A stretch of 36,056 bases of DNA from JAPWJZ01 sp041287865 (lineage in GTDB: Bacteria; Pseudomonadota; Alphaproteobacteria; Micavibrionales; UBA2020), in the NCBI GenBank assembly GCA_041287865.1, contig JBGGMV010000069.1:1-36056 (forward strand). The letters are read 5' to 3'. The number at the start of each line of letters is the position of its first letter. Within the stretch, counting starts at the first letter, position 1. Below, one piece after another: positions 24,254 to 30,931 of the stretch. A program made the position numbers and the translations under genes. A model generated the notes under the pieces. It was not told the DNA's origin. It saw nothing but the letters and a program-made list of their open reading frames with translations, and ran no database searches.

Positions 24254-24943
24254 ATGCATAACGAACCCCTGAAAGACAAATCGGGCGCCGAAAACGCCCT
24301 GCAGGGCGCGCCCCGCAACGGCGGGCACCCGCCGCGCGACGCATCCGACCGCATCGCGCTGGCGCTGACGAAATTCCTGCGCTTTATCGCCGACGCTTTT
24401 TTCAAGAAACGCTACGGCCACCGCGCGGTGGTGTTGGAAACCGTCGCCGCCGTGCCGGGCATGGTGGGCGGGATGCTGCAGCACATGAAATGCCTCCGCC
24501 GCATGGAGGAAGACCACGGCTGGATAAAGGCGCTGCTGGACGAGGCCGAGAACGAGCGCATGCACCTGATGACCTTCATTGCCGTTGCGCAGCCGAACGG
24601 CTTCGAGCGCCTGATCATCCTTCTGGCGCAGGGGATATTTTTTAACGCCTTCTTTGTTTTATACCTGCTATCGCCGCGCACGGCGCACCGGCTGGTGGGT
24701 TATTTCGAGGAAGAAGCGATCGTCAGCTATTCCGCCTATCTCTCCGAAATCGACTCCGGCGCGCATGAAAACATCCCCGCGCCCGACATCGCCCTGAAAT
24801 ACTGGAAACTGCCGGCCAGCGCGCGGTTGAAAGATGTTGTGCAGATCATCCGTGACGACGAAGCGCGGCACAGGGACGTGAACCATAAATTTTCGGATGA
24901 ACTGCAGCCGCAGCGGCGCACGGTCACTTCTTCGGCGGCTTGA
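24254..24943 (+). CDS. aox: Alternative oxidase (cyanide-insensitive ubiquinol oxidase), 229 aa
   Basis: A diiron protein that passes electrons from ubiquinol straight to oxygen without pumping protons. Iron ligands are visible in order: Glu62 in LETVAAVPGM, Glu101 and His104 in ENERMHLMT, the EEEA box at 152-155, and Glu203 and His206 in DDEARHRDVNH. Hydrophobic helices near 105-115 and 125-140 would bind the inner membrane face monotopically. The start is set by AAAAAGG upstream and by the EcfG-type promoter; the longer open frame would begin upstream of the predicted transcript. Under stress control the enzyme would relieve over-reduction of the quinone pool. Its 3' end overlaps the convergent gene by 20 nt. 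Confidence 0.95.
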   Translation: MHNEPLKDKSGAENALQGAPRNGGHPPRDASDRIALALTKFLRFIADAFFKKRYGHRAVVLETVAAVPGMVGGMLQHMKCLRRMEEDHGWIKALLDEAENERMHLMTFIAVAQPNGFERLIILLAQGIFFNAFFVLYLLSPRTAHRLVGYFEEEAIVSYSAYLSEIDSGAHENIPAPDIALKYWKLPASARLKDVVQIIRDDEARHRDVNHKFSDELQPQRRTVTSSAA

Positions 24944-25967
24944 TCCAAGCCTTTGAAATCTTCTCGCGGTAGGCGGCGGAGGTTTTTTCCTCCGTATTCG
25001 CCGGCGGCTGCATCAGGTCGAGCGGGGCGATGCGTTCCTTGCGTGTGACGGCATTGGCAAGGCTGTAATGGACGATCTTCGCAAAAGGCGAGAGCTGTTC
25101 ATCCTGCGTCACATAGCGCGGCAGCTCGTGGAAGCTTTTGACCAGCATCCATTTCGGCAGCAGCGATTTCACGCGTTCCTTCACCGTCTTGCCGTCTTTC
25201 TCGCGCGTTTCCCAGTCTTTCTTGTTCACGGCGGCGGTGATGACGGCGGAGGTCTCCGACAGCGGCTCGATCTTGAGCTTATGCGCGAAATTGGTGAAAA
25301 GCGCGCGCAGCGGCTCCCACAGCCGGTTCTTGAACAGCACCAGCTTGTCGTTGGTGGCCTCCAGCGACAGCGTGGTAAAACGGTTCTTTTCCTTTTTCGG
25401 CTGCGACATGACGCCGACGCCGATATTGACGACTTCGGCCAGCGCGGCGCGCGCGTCGTCTTCCTTGTACCCGACATCGCGCATCATTTTCAGCGAGGCG
25501 TTGAAACATTCCTGCGCCGTAATCGTGCCGGCGCTATAGCCGAAGAAAGTAATATTGCGTAAATTCTTCTTCGCCTCGTCGAGCTGCAGGGGCGTGCCCG
25601 TCACGCTGCCGTCGTCGTTCAGCTTAAAATCTTTCGCCACCAGCGGCATGATAACGCCGCCGGCCAGTTTCTTCGCTGCCTTGCAGAACCGCGCTTCGGG
25701 CTCGATGCTATAGGCGGCGACGTTGAAGATATCCTTCAGGTCCTTGTGGCTATAGACCAGCACTTCGGGCGCGGGGTCTACCGCCGGCAGCAGGCCTTTT
25801 ATATTGCGCATCGCGGTGCGCACGTGCTGCGGCGTGGAATCCTGCGTGAAAAATCCCGAGAGGAAAATAACAGTGGGGCGCGTGATATGCAGGCCCGCGG
25901 TGTCGATTTCGACCAGCCCGCTTGTGCCTTGTTCGCCTTTAGCCGATCTGCGCCAGAGTTTCGCCAT
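24924..25967 (-). CDS. Predicted serine-hydrolase-like protein, paralogous family copy B, 347 aa
   Basis: Paralogue of the gene at 8246-9295, about 15 kb away and on the other strand. The family blocks are all present, and here the elbow is canonical: FFGYSAGTITAQE with Ser145. The other conserved candidates are Asp207 (ATNDKLV) and His280 (SFHELPRYV). The N-terminal strand is TVIFLSGFF (32-40). The sequence suits a cytosolic alpha/beta hydrolase but I know no named family. Compared with copy A, the region between 10 and 30 and the C-terminus differ; copy B ends WIKPPKK. It has a good sigma70-type promoter. The last 20 nt overlap the alternative oxidase gene on the opposite strand. Confidence 0.65.
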   Translation of the reverse strand: MAKLWRRSAKGEQGTSGLVEIDTAGLHITRPTVIFLSGFFTQDSTPQHVRTAMRNIKGLLPAVDPAPEVLVYSHKDLKDIFNVAAYSIEPEARFCKAAKKLAGGVIMPLVAKDFKLNDDGSVTGTPLQLDEAKKNLRNITFFGYSAGTITAQECFNASLKMMRDVGYKEDDARAALAEVVNIGVGVMSQPKKEKNRFTTLSLEATNDKLVLFKNRLWEPLRALFTNFAHKLKIEPLSETSAVITAAVNKKDWETREKDGKTVKERVKSLLPKWMLVKSFHELPRYVTQDEQLSPFAKIVHYSLANAVTRKERIAPLDLMQPPANTEEKTSAAYREKISKAWIKPPKK

Positions 25968-26010
25968 TCGCGCCTCTTGTTGTCACAGACACCCTTTGCC
26001 GTCGGCAAGA

Positions 26011-26039
26011 AGGATAACAAGCATTGCTCGAGCGGTCAA
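26011..26039 (-). promoter_or_regulatory. Promoter of family copy B
   Basis: On the minus strand TTGACC (26039-26034), 17 nt, TATCCT (26016-26011). The predicted start near 26004 leaves a leader of about 37 nt, with CAAGAGG as a weak ribosome binding site before the ATG at 25967. Confidence 0.6.
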
Positions 26040-26055
26040 ATGACGTTACGTAAAC

Positions 26056-26898
26056 TTACACAAAGCAGGCGCGGATGGCGGCGCTGAGCGCCTGTATGGC
26101 TTTCACGTTCTTGTTTTCCACGCGGAAGATCAGGCAATGCTCGTCATAAAAAACCGGCGCCTTGGGCACGCGGGCGAGTTTCTGGCGCGCCCGCACGGCG
26201 ACCTTGGCTGGCAGGATGCCGATGCCCGCGCCATGCGCGGTCAGGTCTGCGATCACCTCGAGGTTGCCGGAAGTGACCATGCGCGTGAAATCCATGCCCG
26301 CCTTTTTCAGTTTTTTTAGCAGCGATTGCGACTGTAAAAGATCGGGGTCGCAGATCAGCACCGATTTGTTCGCGTTCTTCGCCGCCGTCCAGAGCGTCAC
26401 TTCATCCTGGCAAAGATGATGGATCACAAGGTCGGGGTGGGCGACGGGGTTCACGACGATGCCGATATCGGCCTTATGGCTCACCACTTCCTCCGCCACC
26501 TTGCGCGATAAATCGTGGCGCAGCGTGATATCCAGCTTCGGGTGATCCTGCAGCAGTTGCGGCAGGAAATCGCGCAGCAGGTTCAGCGCGACAGAAGGAT
26601 GGCAGCCGATGGCATAGCTGCCCTGTATTTCATTGACCGAGGCCAGTGCCTGCGTGCGCACGCCTTCCCATGTCTGCAGCAAATGCCGCGCGTGGTTCAG
26701 CAATTGCTTGCCGGCCTGCGTCAGCGTCACGCCGCGCTTGCTGCGCGCCAGCAGCGGCGCGCCCACCGCATGTTCGAGCCGCTGCATGGCCAGCGACAAC
26801 GACGGCTGGCTGATGCCAAGGCGTTCGGCGGCGCGGGAGACGTTCAATGTGCTGGCAACTTCGATGAAGTAGGTCAGGTCGGCGGGGGAGGGGATCAT
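26056..26898 (-). CDS. LysR-family transcriptional regulator, 280 aa
   Basis: The first 60 residues form the winged helix-turn-helix: DLTYFIEVASTLNVSRAAERL, GISQPSLSLAMQRLE, then APLLARSKRGVTLTQAG. The rest is the periplasmic-binding-protein-like effector domain (SYAIGCHPSVALNLL..., DIGIVVNP, GAGIGILPA). The ATG at 26898 is preferred over a GTG three codons earlier because AGGTGA is correctly spaced only for it. It is divergent from a small unknown gene and a DOPA-dioxygenase-family gene 127 nt away, the usual layout of a LysR protein and its target. The effector could be an aromatic compound if the downstream family call is right. Confidence 0.93.
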   Translation of the reverse strand: MIPSPADLTYFIEVASTLNVSRAAERLGISQPSLSLAMQRLEHAVGAPLLARSKRGVTLTQAGKQLLNHARHLLQTWEGVRTQALASVNEIQGSYAIGCHPSVALNLLRDFLPQLLQDHPKLDITLRHDLSRKVAEEVVSHKADIGIVVNPVAHPDLVIHHLCQDEVTLWTAAKNANKSVLICDPDLLQSQSLLKKLKKAGMDFTRMVTSGNLEVIADLTAHGAGIGILPAKVAVRARQKLARVPKAPVFYDEHCLIFRVENKNVKAIQALSAAIRACFV

Positions 26899-26905
26899 AG
26901 CTTTC

Positions 26906-26942
26906 ACCTATCATAAATATACGACCTTAATATTATACCTAT
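26906..26942. promoter_or_regulatory. AT-rich divergent control region with ACCTAT repeats
   Basis: ACCTAT occurs at 26906-26911 and again at 26937-26942, 31 bp apart (about three helical turns), flanking the AT-rich stretch 26912-26936. On the minus strand TATAAT (26937-26932) suits a -10 for the LysR gene. LysR proteins normally bind two such sites across a divergent promoter. Confidence 0.4.
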
Positions 26943-27025
26943 GTTCTGCGCAGGGCTAGGGTTTAGGCATGGGGCGGGAAACAAAGCCCCTGATTTTGGA
27001 AAAACATTTAACGAGGAGAGATGAT

Positions 27026-27313
27026 ATGTGCGGACCCTACGGAGATAACATCAGGAACTGGCTGCCTTACGACCGCGAGGTCACCAAGGCCTTCAACAAG
27101 TTTGCAGGGAAGGAAGTCAACCCTGCCAACCCGAACGATCCGGTTCTGGAAGAAATGAGGAAGCAGGCCACGAACTTCTATAGCCACCTGCGCCTTGTCG
27201 CCCCCGGCACCACGCGCGACGGCATCGACGAGCCCATCACCCGCATCAACGCCGAACTGCAGGACGCCGGCAACGGCAAATGGAAGATCGGCAACCGCTT
27301 CTTCCGCGGCTAA
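27026..27313 (+). CDS. Hypothetical protein, 95 aa
   Basis: Not recognised. The start MCGPYGDNIRNW is supported by a strong GAGGAGA; an ATG 19 codons upstream has none. The protein is small, soluble and polar, with a conserved-looking aromatic patch (NWLPYDREVTKAFNKF), a Pro/Asn segment (EVNPANPNDPVLEEM) and a C-terminal GKWKIGNRFFRG. No metal motif, signal or membrane helix. Only 19 nt separate it from the DOPA-dioxygenase-like gene, so they are one transcript, probably under the divergent LysR regulator. Whether it is a partner of that enzyme is unknown. Confidence 0.7.
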   Translation: MCGPYGDNIRNWLPYDREVTKAFNKFAGKEVNPANPNDPVLEEMRKQATNFYSHLRLVAPGTTRDGIDEPITRINAELQDAGNGKWKIGNRFFRG

Positions 27314-27332
27314 CCCTTACAGGAGATAAAAA

Positions 27333-27752
27333 ATGCCCAAGAATATTTTCAACATCAAAGCCACGCCCGAACCCGAATTCAAGCCCGACGCCTACCATAT
27401 CCACATCTACTTCAAGCCCGGCGAGGCGTCGGAGAAAAACGCTATCGAGGTCGCGCGCACGATCGACAGCCGTTTCCCGGGTGCGGTGGAAGACATGCAC
27501 CGCGTCGGCAAGGTGGGCCCGCATACCGAGGCGAACATCGGGATGACCATCACGCCGGAATCGTTTGGCGCGGTGCTGGGCTGGCTGCAGATGAACAACA
27601 AGGGGCTTTCCATCCTTATCCACCCGCGCACGGGGGACGAGCTGGTGGATCACGGCGACGCCGCACTCTGGCTCGGCAAGCCGGTGCCCTTTAATGAAAA
27701 GTTCTTCGACCAGTTCAGGCCGCAGGCGCCGAAAGGCCCTTCGCTGCAGTAA
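27333..27752 (+). CDS. DOPA 4,5-dioxygenase family protein, 139 aa
   Basis: Matches the small family PF08883: YHIHIYFKPG (His22, His24), VGPHTEANIGM (His64), LSILIHPRTGDELVDHGDAALWLG (His97, His107). Fungal and plant-associated members open the catechol ring of DOPA at the 4,5 bond; most bacterial members are uncharacterised and may act on other small dicarbonyl or aromatic substrates. AGGAGA precedes the ATG. It is second in an operon divergent from a LysR regulator and is followed by a terminator-like hairpin. The family call is good; the substrate is not. Confidence 0.82.
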   Translation: MPKNIFNIKATPEPEFKPDAYHIHIYFKPGEASEKNAIEVARTIDSRFPGAVEDMHRVGKVGPHTEANIGMTITPESFGAVLGWLQMNNKGLSILIHPRTGDELVDHGDAALWLGKPVPFNEKFFDQFRPQAPKGPSLQ

Positions 27753-27767
27753 TTGTGACGGATAACA

Positions 27768-27803
27768 GGGACGCGGGGTGGCAACATCCCGCGTTCCGCT
27801 TTT
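27768..27803 (+). terminator. Intrinsic terminator after the DOPA-dioxygenase-like gene
   Basis: GGGACGCGGG (27768-27777) pairs with CCCGCGTTCC (27788-27797) with one G-T pair and a 10-nt loop, followed by GCTTTT. The T-run is short. It lies at the end of the rightward operon, right beside the stop of the convergent SET gene. Confidence 0.6.
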
Positions 27804-28267
27804 CAGGGGCGTTTTACCAGCCGCATCTTGCGCCTTGCGAACCAGACATCGCCGTAGCTGACGGATAATTCCTCGCCCTTGGGTATGTCGCGCAAGGCCG
27901 TGAGGGTTGCGTAAGGATAGAGATCGTCGACGGAAAAGCTGTACTTCGTGTTCGGGTCGACCATGTGGTTGCAGAGCGACGTGATGCCGAGCGGCAGGCA
28001 GCAGGTGTCTTTCGGGATGTCGATATTGATCGATTTCAGGAATTTTTCGGGGAAGCTCGCCGCGCTGAAAACGTAGTTCGTCAGCATCGTCTCATGGATG
28101 TTGGGGCTCTCTTTGGTCGGGAAAATCATGACAGGCGCGACTTCGACCGTTTCGCCCTCTTTGATGTCCTGCAGGCAGAAAACACCGCGGCCCTTGTCCT
28201 GCACCTCTTCAAGATACAGGCCGGGGTTGCGGAAAAGTATCAGCGGCTTATTCTTTTTTGAAAACAT
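27803..28267 (-). CDS. SET-domain protein, 154 aa
   Basis: The fold's three signature blocks are present: KGRGVFCLQDIKEGETVEVAPVM (25-47), LPLGITSLCNHMVDPN (91-106, with the NH pair at 100-101), and RDIPKGEELSVSYGDVWF (126-143, Tyr138). SET domains transfer a methyl group from SAM to protein lysines, and stand-alone bacterial forms act on ribosomal or DNA-binding proteins, though few are characterised. No pre- or post-SET zinc cluster is present. AAGGGAG precedes the ATG. It is divergent from the first tyrosyl-tRNA synthetase fusion, 107 nt apart. Confidence 0.85.
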   Translation of the reverse strand: MFSKKNKPLILFRNPGLYLEEVQDKGRGVFCLQDIKEGETVEVAPVMIFPTKESPNIHETMLTNYVFSAASFPEKFLKSINIDIPKDTCCLPLGITSLCNHMVDPNTKYSFSVDDLYPYATLTALRDIPKGEELSVSYGDVWFARRKMRLVKRP

Positions 28268-28362
28268 GCGCGGCTCCCTTGGCTTTGAGCCTAGCAGAAG
28301 CGGCGGAAAAAGACAGCGGGTCAGCGCTTATGACAACATTTTAATCTGCGGCGCCTTTGTGT

Positions 28363-28368
28363 TATAGT
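28363..28368 (+). promoter_or_regulatory. -10 element of the first TyrRS fusion, probable leaderless start
   Basis: TATAGT lies only 6 nt before the ATG at 28375, so transcription would begin at or next to the start codon. No Shine-Dalgarno is present. The -35 region (TTTAAT at 28340-28345) is poor. Confidence 0.4.
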
Positions 28369-28374
28369 GCCTGC

Positions 28375-30777
28375 ATGTCTGACACGCCCGTTCCCGCCAA
28401 AACTGTCAACGAAATCCTCGCCTTTTTCGACCGCACGGCGGACCAGTTCCTGTCGCGCGCCGAATTGCGCGCCAAGCTCAAATCGGGGCAGAAGCTGCGC
28501 ATCAAATACGGCGTCGACGTGACGACGCCCACCCTGCACATCGGCCATGCCGTCAATTTGTGGCTGATGCGCTACATGCAGGACCGCGGGCACAAGATCG
28601 TTTTCGTCATCGGCGATTTCACCACGCGCATCGGCGACCCCGACGGGCGGCTGGAAACGCGCCCGATGATTCCGCAGGAAGACATCGAGCATAACGCCAG
28701 CCTTTTCATCGAACAGGCGCGGATGGTGCTCCGCTTCGACGATCCCTCGCTGATCGAGGTGCGCCGCAATTCGGAATGGTACGGCAAGATGCCGCTCAAC
28801 CAGTTCATGGACCTGCTGTCGCTGGTGACGCATGCGCGGCTGATTGCCCGCGACATGTTCCAGATGCGCATCGCGCAGGGCAAGGAAATTTACGCGCACG
28901 AGCTGGTTTACCCGATATTGCAGGGTTTCGATTCAATGACGGTGAAGTCGGATCTGGCCATCATCGGCTCCGACCAGATGTTCAACGAAACGCTGGGCCG
29001 CCTGCTGCAGGAAAAATTCGGCGGCAAGCCGCAGACGCTCGTCACCACCAAAATCACCCCCGGCATCGACGGCAAGGGAAAACAGTCGAAAAGCGCCGGC
29101 AACTATATCGGCCTGACCCACAGCCCGCGCGATAAGTTCGGCCGCATCATGAGCATCCCCGACGGCTTGATCGAGGAATATTTCCGCATTTATACCGACG
29201 TGCCCATCAAGGACATCGAGGACATGCGCCCCTTGATCGAGGCCAAGCCGCGCGATGCGAAGATTTTGCTGGCCCATGCGCTGGTGTCCCGTTACCACGG
29301 CGAAAAAGCGGCGGAGCACGAACAGGAATGGTTCGTCAACGCCGTATCGCGCGGCGGCGTGCCCGAGGATATCCCCGCGCTGCCGGTGATGGACGAGCGC
29401 TTGGTCTGCCTTGAACTCATCAAGATGGCGCGGCCCGAGAAAAGCAACAGCGACAACCGCCGCCTGATCAAGCAGGGCGGGGTGGAGCTGAACGGCAAGA
29501 AAATCACCGAGCCCGACGCCGTGCTGGGTCTTGCCACCAACGATATTTTAAAGGTCGGCAAGCGCAGCTGGTTCCGCATCGTCGTGGTGCGGATGACCGA
29601 CCTGGTGACCGACCGGTTGCTGCTGCGCGAGATGAAGCTGGAGAACATCGACCTCGCCGTCAAATACGTGCCGGAATGGGAGGTGTCGAAATACATCAGC
29701 CAGCTGCCGCAGTCGCGTATCATGCAGAACACGCTGGCGGCCGATGCCTTCAGGCGCGTCATTAACCAGCCGCCGCCCCGTACCGAATGGCTCTGGACCA
29801 TCGCCAGCCGCGAAAATCCGAACGAGGTGATCGGCGTCGCCCACCTGCGGCGCGAGGCGGAAAGCGGCAGCCAGAACGTCTGGCTGGGCCCGCAGTTCCA
29901 GAACGACGATATCGTGCGCGAGGCCATGGTCGCGCTGAACGAACATGCCTTCAACGAGCTTGGCTTCAACACCATGCTCTACCGCAACGCCTTCAGGCAC
30001 GCGTCAAGGGATGCCGAGGCGCTGCGCACCCAGTTCATGAAACTGGAGCCGGGGCTGCGCAAGCACGACGACGCGGCGACGCTCAGCGTCTCGCGCGAAG
30101 CCTGGCGCCAGTCGCATCCCAAGGGCGCGCAGCAGCTGGCGATGGACAAGCTCTCGCCCTCGCTTGTGCTCGAAAAAACCGCGCGCGGGCTGAGCCTGCC
30201 GAAATGGGTGCTGCCGGGCGAAGACGTGCCGCCGGGCTTCGAGCGACTGAACCTGCCGCCGCTGGATATTTCTCGCGCCATCGGCCTGCCGATCTGGTCG
30301 CTGCCGGGGCAGGCGCTGCCGCCGGGCTTTACGCTGTCGCAAATGTTATCGCTCGACATCGCGCCCGGTGAAATTCTGCCGCTAGGCTTCGTGCCGGGAC
30401 GCATTTTGCCGCCGCATGCCTCGATCAGTTCGCTGATGGAATTGAAACTGATGCCGGGGCAGATGCTGCCGCCGGGGTACGTGATGGGCGCAGGGATGGA
30501 GCTGGGCGATACGTGGCTGCCGGGCCTGATGCCGGGGCAGGTGCTGCAACCGACTGCAGGACAGCCGAAGCAGCGCGGCACGATGCCGGCCTTCGAGGCG
30601 CCTGCGTGGCTGCTCAAAAACCAGCCCGCGCCGGGGCTCGATGCAAACCTGAAAGTCCAGATCGCACCCGGCACGCAACCGCCGCTGCGCGTCAAGCCAA
30701 AGCCTGAGCCGAAGAAAAAGCCGCTACCCAACCCCTTCGCGCCGCCAGCGCCGAAACCCCCGGGTGAAGAAGATTGA
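28375..30777 (+). CDS. Tyrosyl-tRNA synthetase fused to a RimJ-like GNAT domain and a PG-repeat tail, copy 1, 800 aa
   Basis: Residues 1-405 are a full class I tyrosyl-tRNA synthetase of the type with HIGH at 55-58 (TLHIGHA), IGDPDG at 86-91, tyrosine-pocket YPILQGFDS (179-187; Tyr179, Gln183, Asp186), KQSKS at 236-240 and an S4-type RNA-binding domain (SDNRRLIKQGGVELNG, 359-374). From 411 a RimJ-like GNAT domain follows (TDRLLLREMKLENIDL; VIGVAHL at 485-491; VWLGPQF; EAMVALNEHAF), but the acetyl-CoA loop, normally like GKGYATEA, is NDDIVREA (510-517). Residues 611-726 hold repeated PGxxLPPGF units and the protein ends KPKPEPKKKPLPNPF...PPGEED. A normal TyrRS would end near 420. Tandem with a second such gene. 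Confidence 0.88.
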   Translation: MSDTPVPAKTVNEILAFFDRTADQFLSRAELRAKLKSGQKLRIKYGVDVTTPTLHIGHAVNLWLMRYMQDRGHKIVFVIGDFTTRIGDPDGRLETRPMIPQEDIEHNASLFIEQARMVLRFDDPSLIEVRRNSEWYGKMPLNQFMDLLSLVTHARLIARDMFQMRIAQGKEIYAHELVYPILQGFDSMTVKSDLAIIGSDQMFNETLGRLLQEKFGGKPQTLVTTKITPGIDGKGKQSKSAGNYIGLTHSPRDKFGRIMSIPDGLIEEYFRIYTDVPIKDIEDMRPLIEAKPRDAKILLAHALVSRYHGEKAAEHEQEWFVNAVSRGGVPEDIPALPVMDERLVCLELIKMARPEKSNSDNRRLIKQGGVELNGKKITEPDAVLGLATNDILKVGKRSWFRIVVVRMTDLVTDRLLLREMKLENIDLAVKYVPEWEVSKYISQLPQSRIMQNTLAADAFRRVINQPPPRTEWLWTIASRENPNEVIGVAHLRREAESGSQNVWLGPQFQNDDIVREAMVALNEHAFNELGFNTMLYRNAFRHASRDAEALRTQFMKLEPGLRKHDDAATLSVSREAWRQSHPKGAQQLAMDKLSPSLVLEKTARGLSLPKWVLPGEDVPPGFERLNLPPLDISRAIGLPIWSLPGQALPPGFTLSQMLSLDIAPGEILPLGFVPGRILPPHASISSLMELKLMPGQMLPPGYVMGAGMELGDTWLPGLMPGQVLQPTAGQPKQRGTMPAFEAPAWLLKNQPAPGLDANLKVQIAPGTQPPLRVKPKPEPKKKPLPNPFAPPAPKPPGEED
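30211..30552 (+). repeat. PGxxLPPGF protein repeats in TyrRS copy 1
   Basis: Residues 613-726 contain LPGEDVPPGF, LPGQALPPGF, APGEILPLGF, VPGRILPP, MPGQMLPPGY and MPGQVLQP, spaced 10-30 residues apart with hydrophobic linkers (W/L-x-L before PG). Not a repeat family I recognise. It is absent from copy 2, whose tail is plain proline-rich. Confidence 0.7.
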
Positions 30778-30801
30778 CATTACGAAAAATCATGGTATAG
30801 T
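30774..30801 (+). promoter_or_regulatory. Strong promoter between the two TyrRS fusions
   Basis: TTGACA (30774-30779, overlapping the stop codon of copy 1), 16 nt, TATAGT (30796-30801). The predicted start is at about 30808, directly at the leader-peptide ATG (30809). Confidence 0.75.
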
Positions 30802-30808
30802 AATCACC

Positions 30809-30868
30809 ATGAAACAGGTGTTTTCCAGCTTTGTCTTCTTCTCTTATTACCCCGCCCGGGGTCAGTAA
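30809..30868 (+). CDS. Phe/Tyr-rich leader peptide, 19 aa
   Basis: The frame encodes MKQVFSSFVFFSYYPARGQ, with Phe at 5, 8, 10 and 11 and Tyr at 13 and 14. It resembles the pheL and pheM leader peptides in size, start and aromatic clustering. It begins at or next to the predicted transcription start, so it would be translated as a leaderless message. The two Tyr codons (TAT TAC, 30845-30850) run directly into the left arm of a hairpin, and the stop codon lies in its right arm. Its role would be to sense charged tRNA-Tyr (and possibly tRNA-Phe) and control the synthetase gene that follows. Confidence 0.7.
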   Translation: MKQVFSSFVFFSYYPARGQ

Positions 30869-30887
30869 TATTTTTGCCCGCTTGGGC
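30846..30887 (+). terminator. Attenuator hairpins upstream of TyrRS copy 2
   Basis: Terminator form: CCCC (30850-30853), loop GCCC, GGGG (30858-30861), with ATTA/TAAT (30846-30849, 30866-30869) able to extend the stem across a 4-nt bulge, followed by ATTTTTG (T-run 30871-30875). Alternative forms: GCCCGGG (30854-30860) with CTTGGGC (30881-30887), or a small hairpin GCCC-GCTT-GGGC (30876-30887). The forms exclude each other. A ribosome paused on the Tyr codons would cover the terminator arm. Confidence 0.55.
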
Positions 30888-30931
30888 CCTTCATCACAGT
30901 ACAATGCTTTTAAGAACCTGAGGGTAATGCC

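Noticed and set aside
24169..24261. 30-codon ORF upstream of alternative oxidase with a very good Shine-Dalgarno and 8-nt overlap with the oxidase start
   Set aside because: The EcfG-type promoter lies inside it, so the main oxidase transcript would not contain its start. It could be read only from an unseen upstream promoter.
26969..27025. Longer N-terminus for the 95-aa protein, starting at an ATG 6 nt after TAGGGT
   Set aside because: The internal ATG at 27026 has GAGGAGA at ideal spacing, and the extension has no visible structure.
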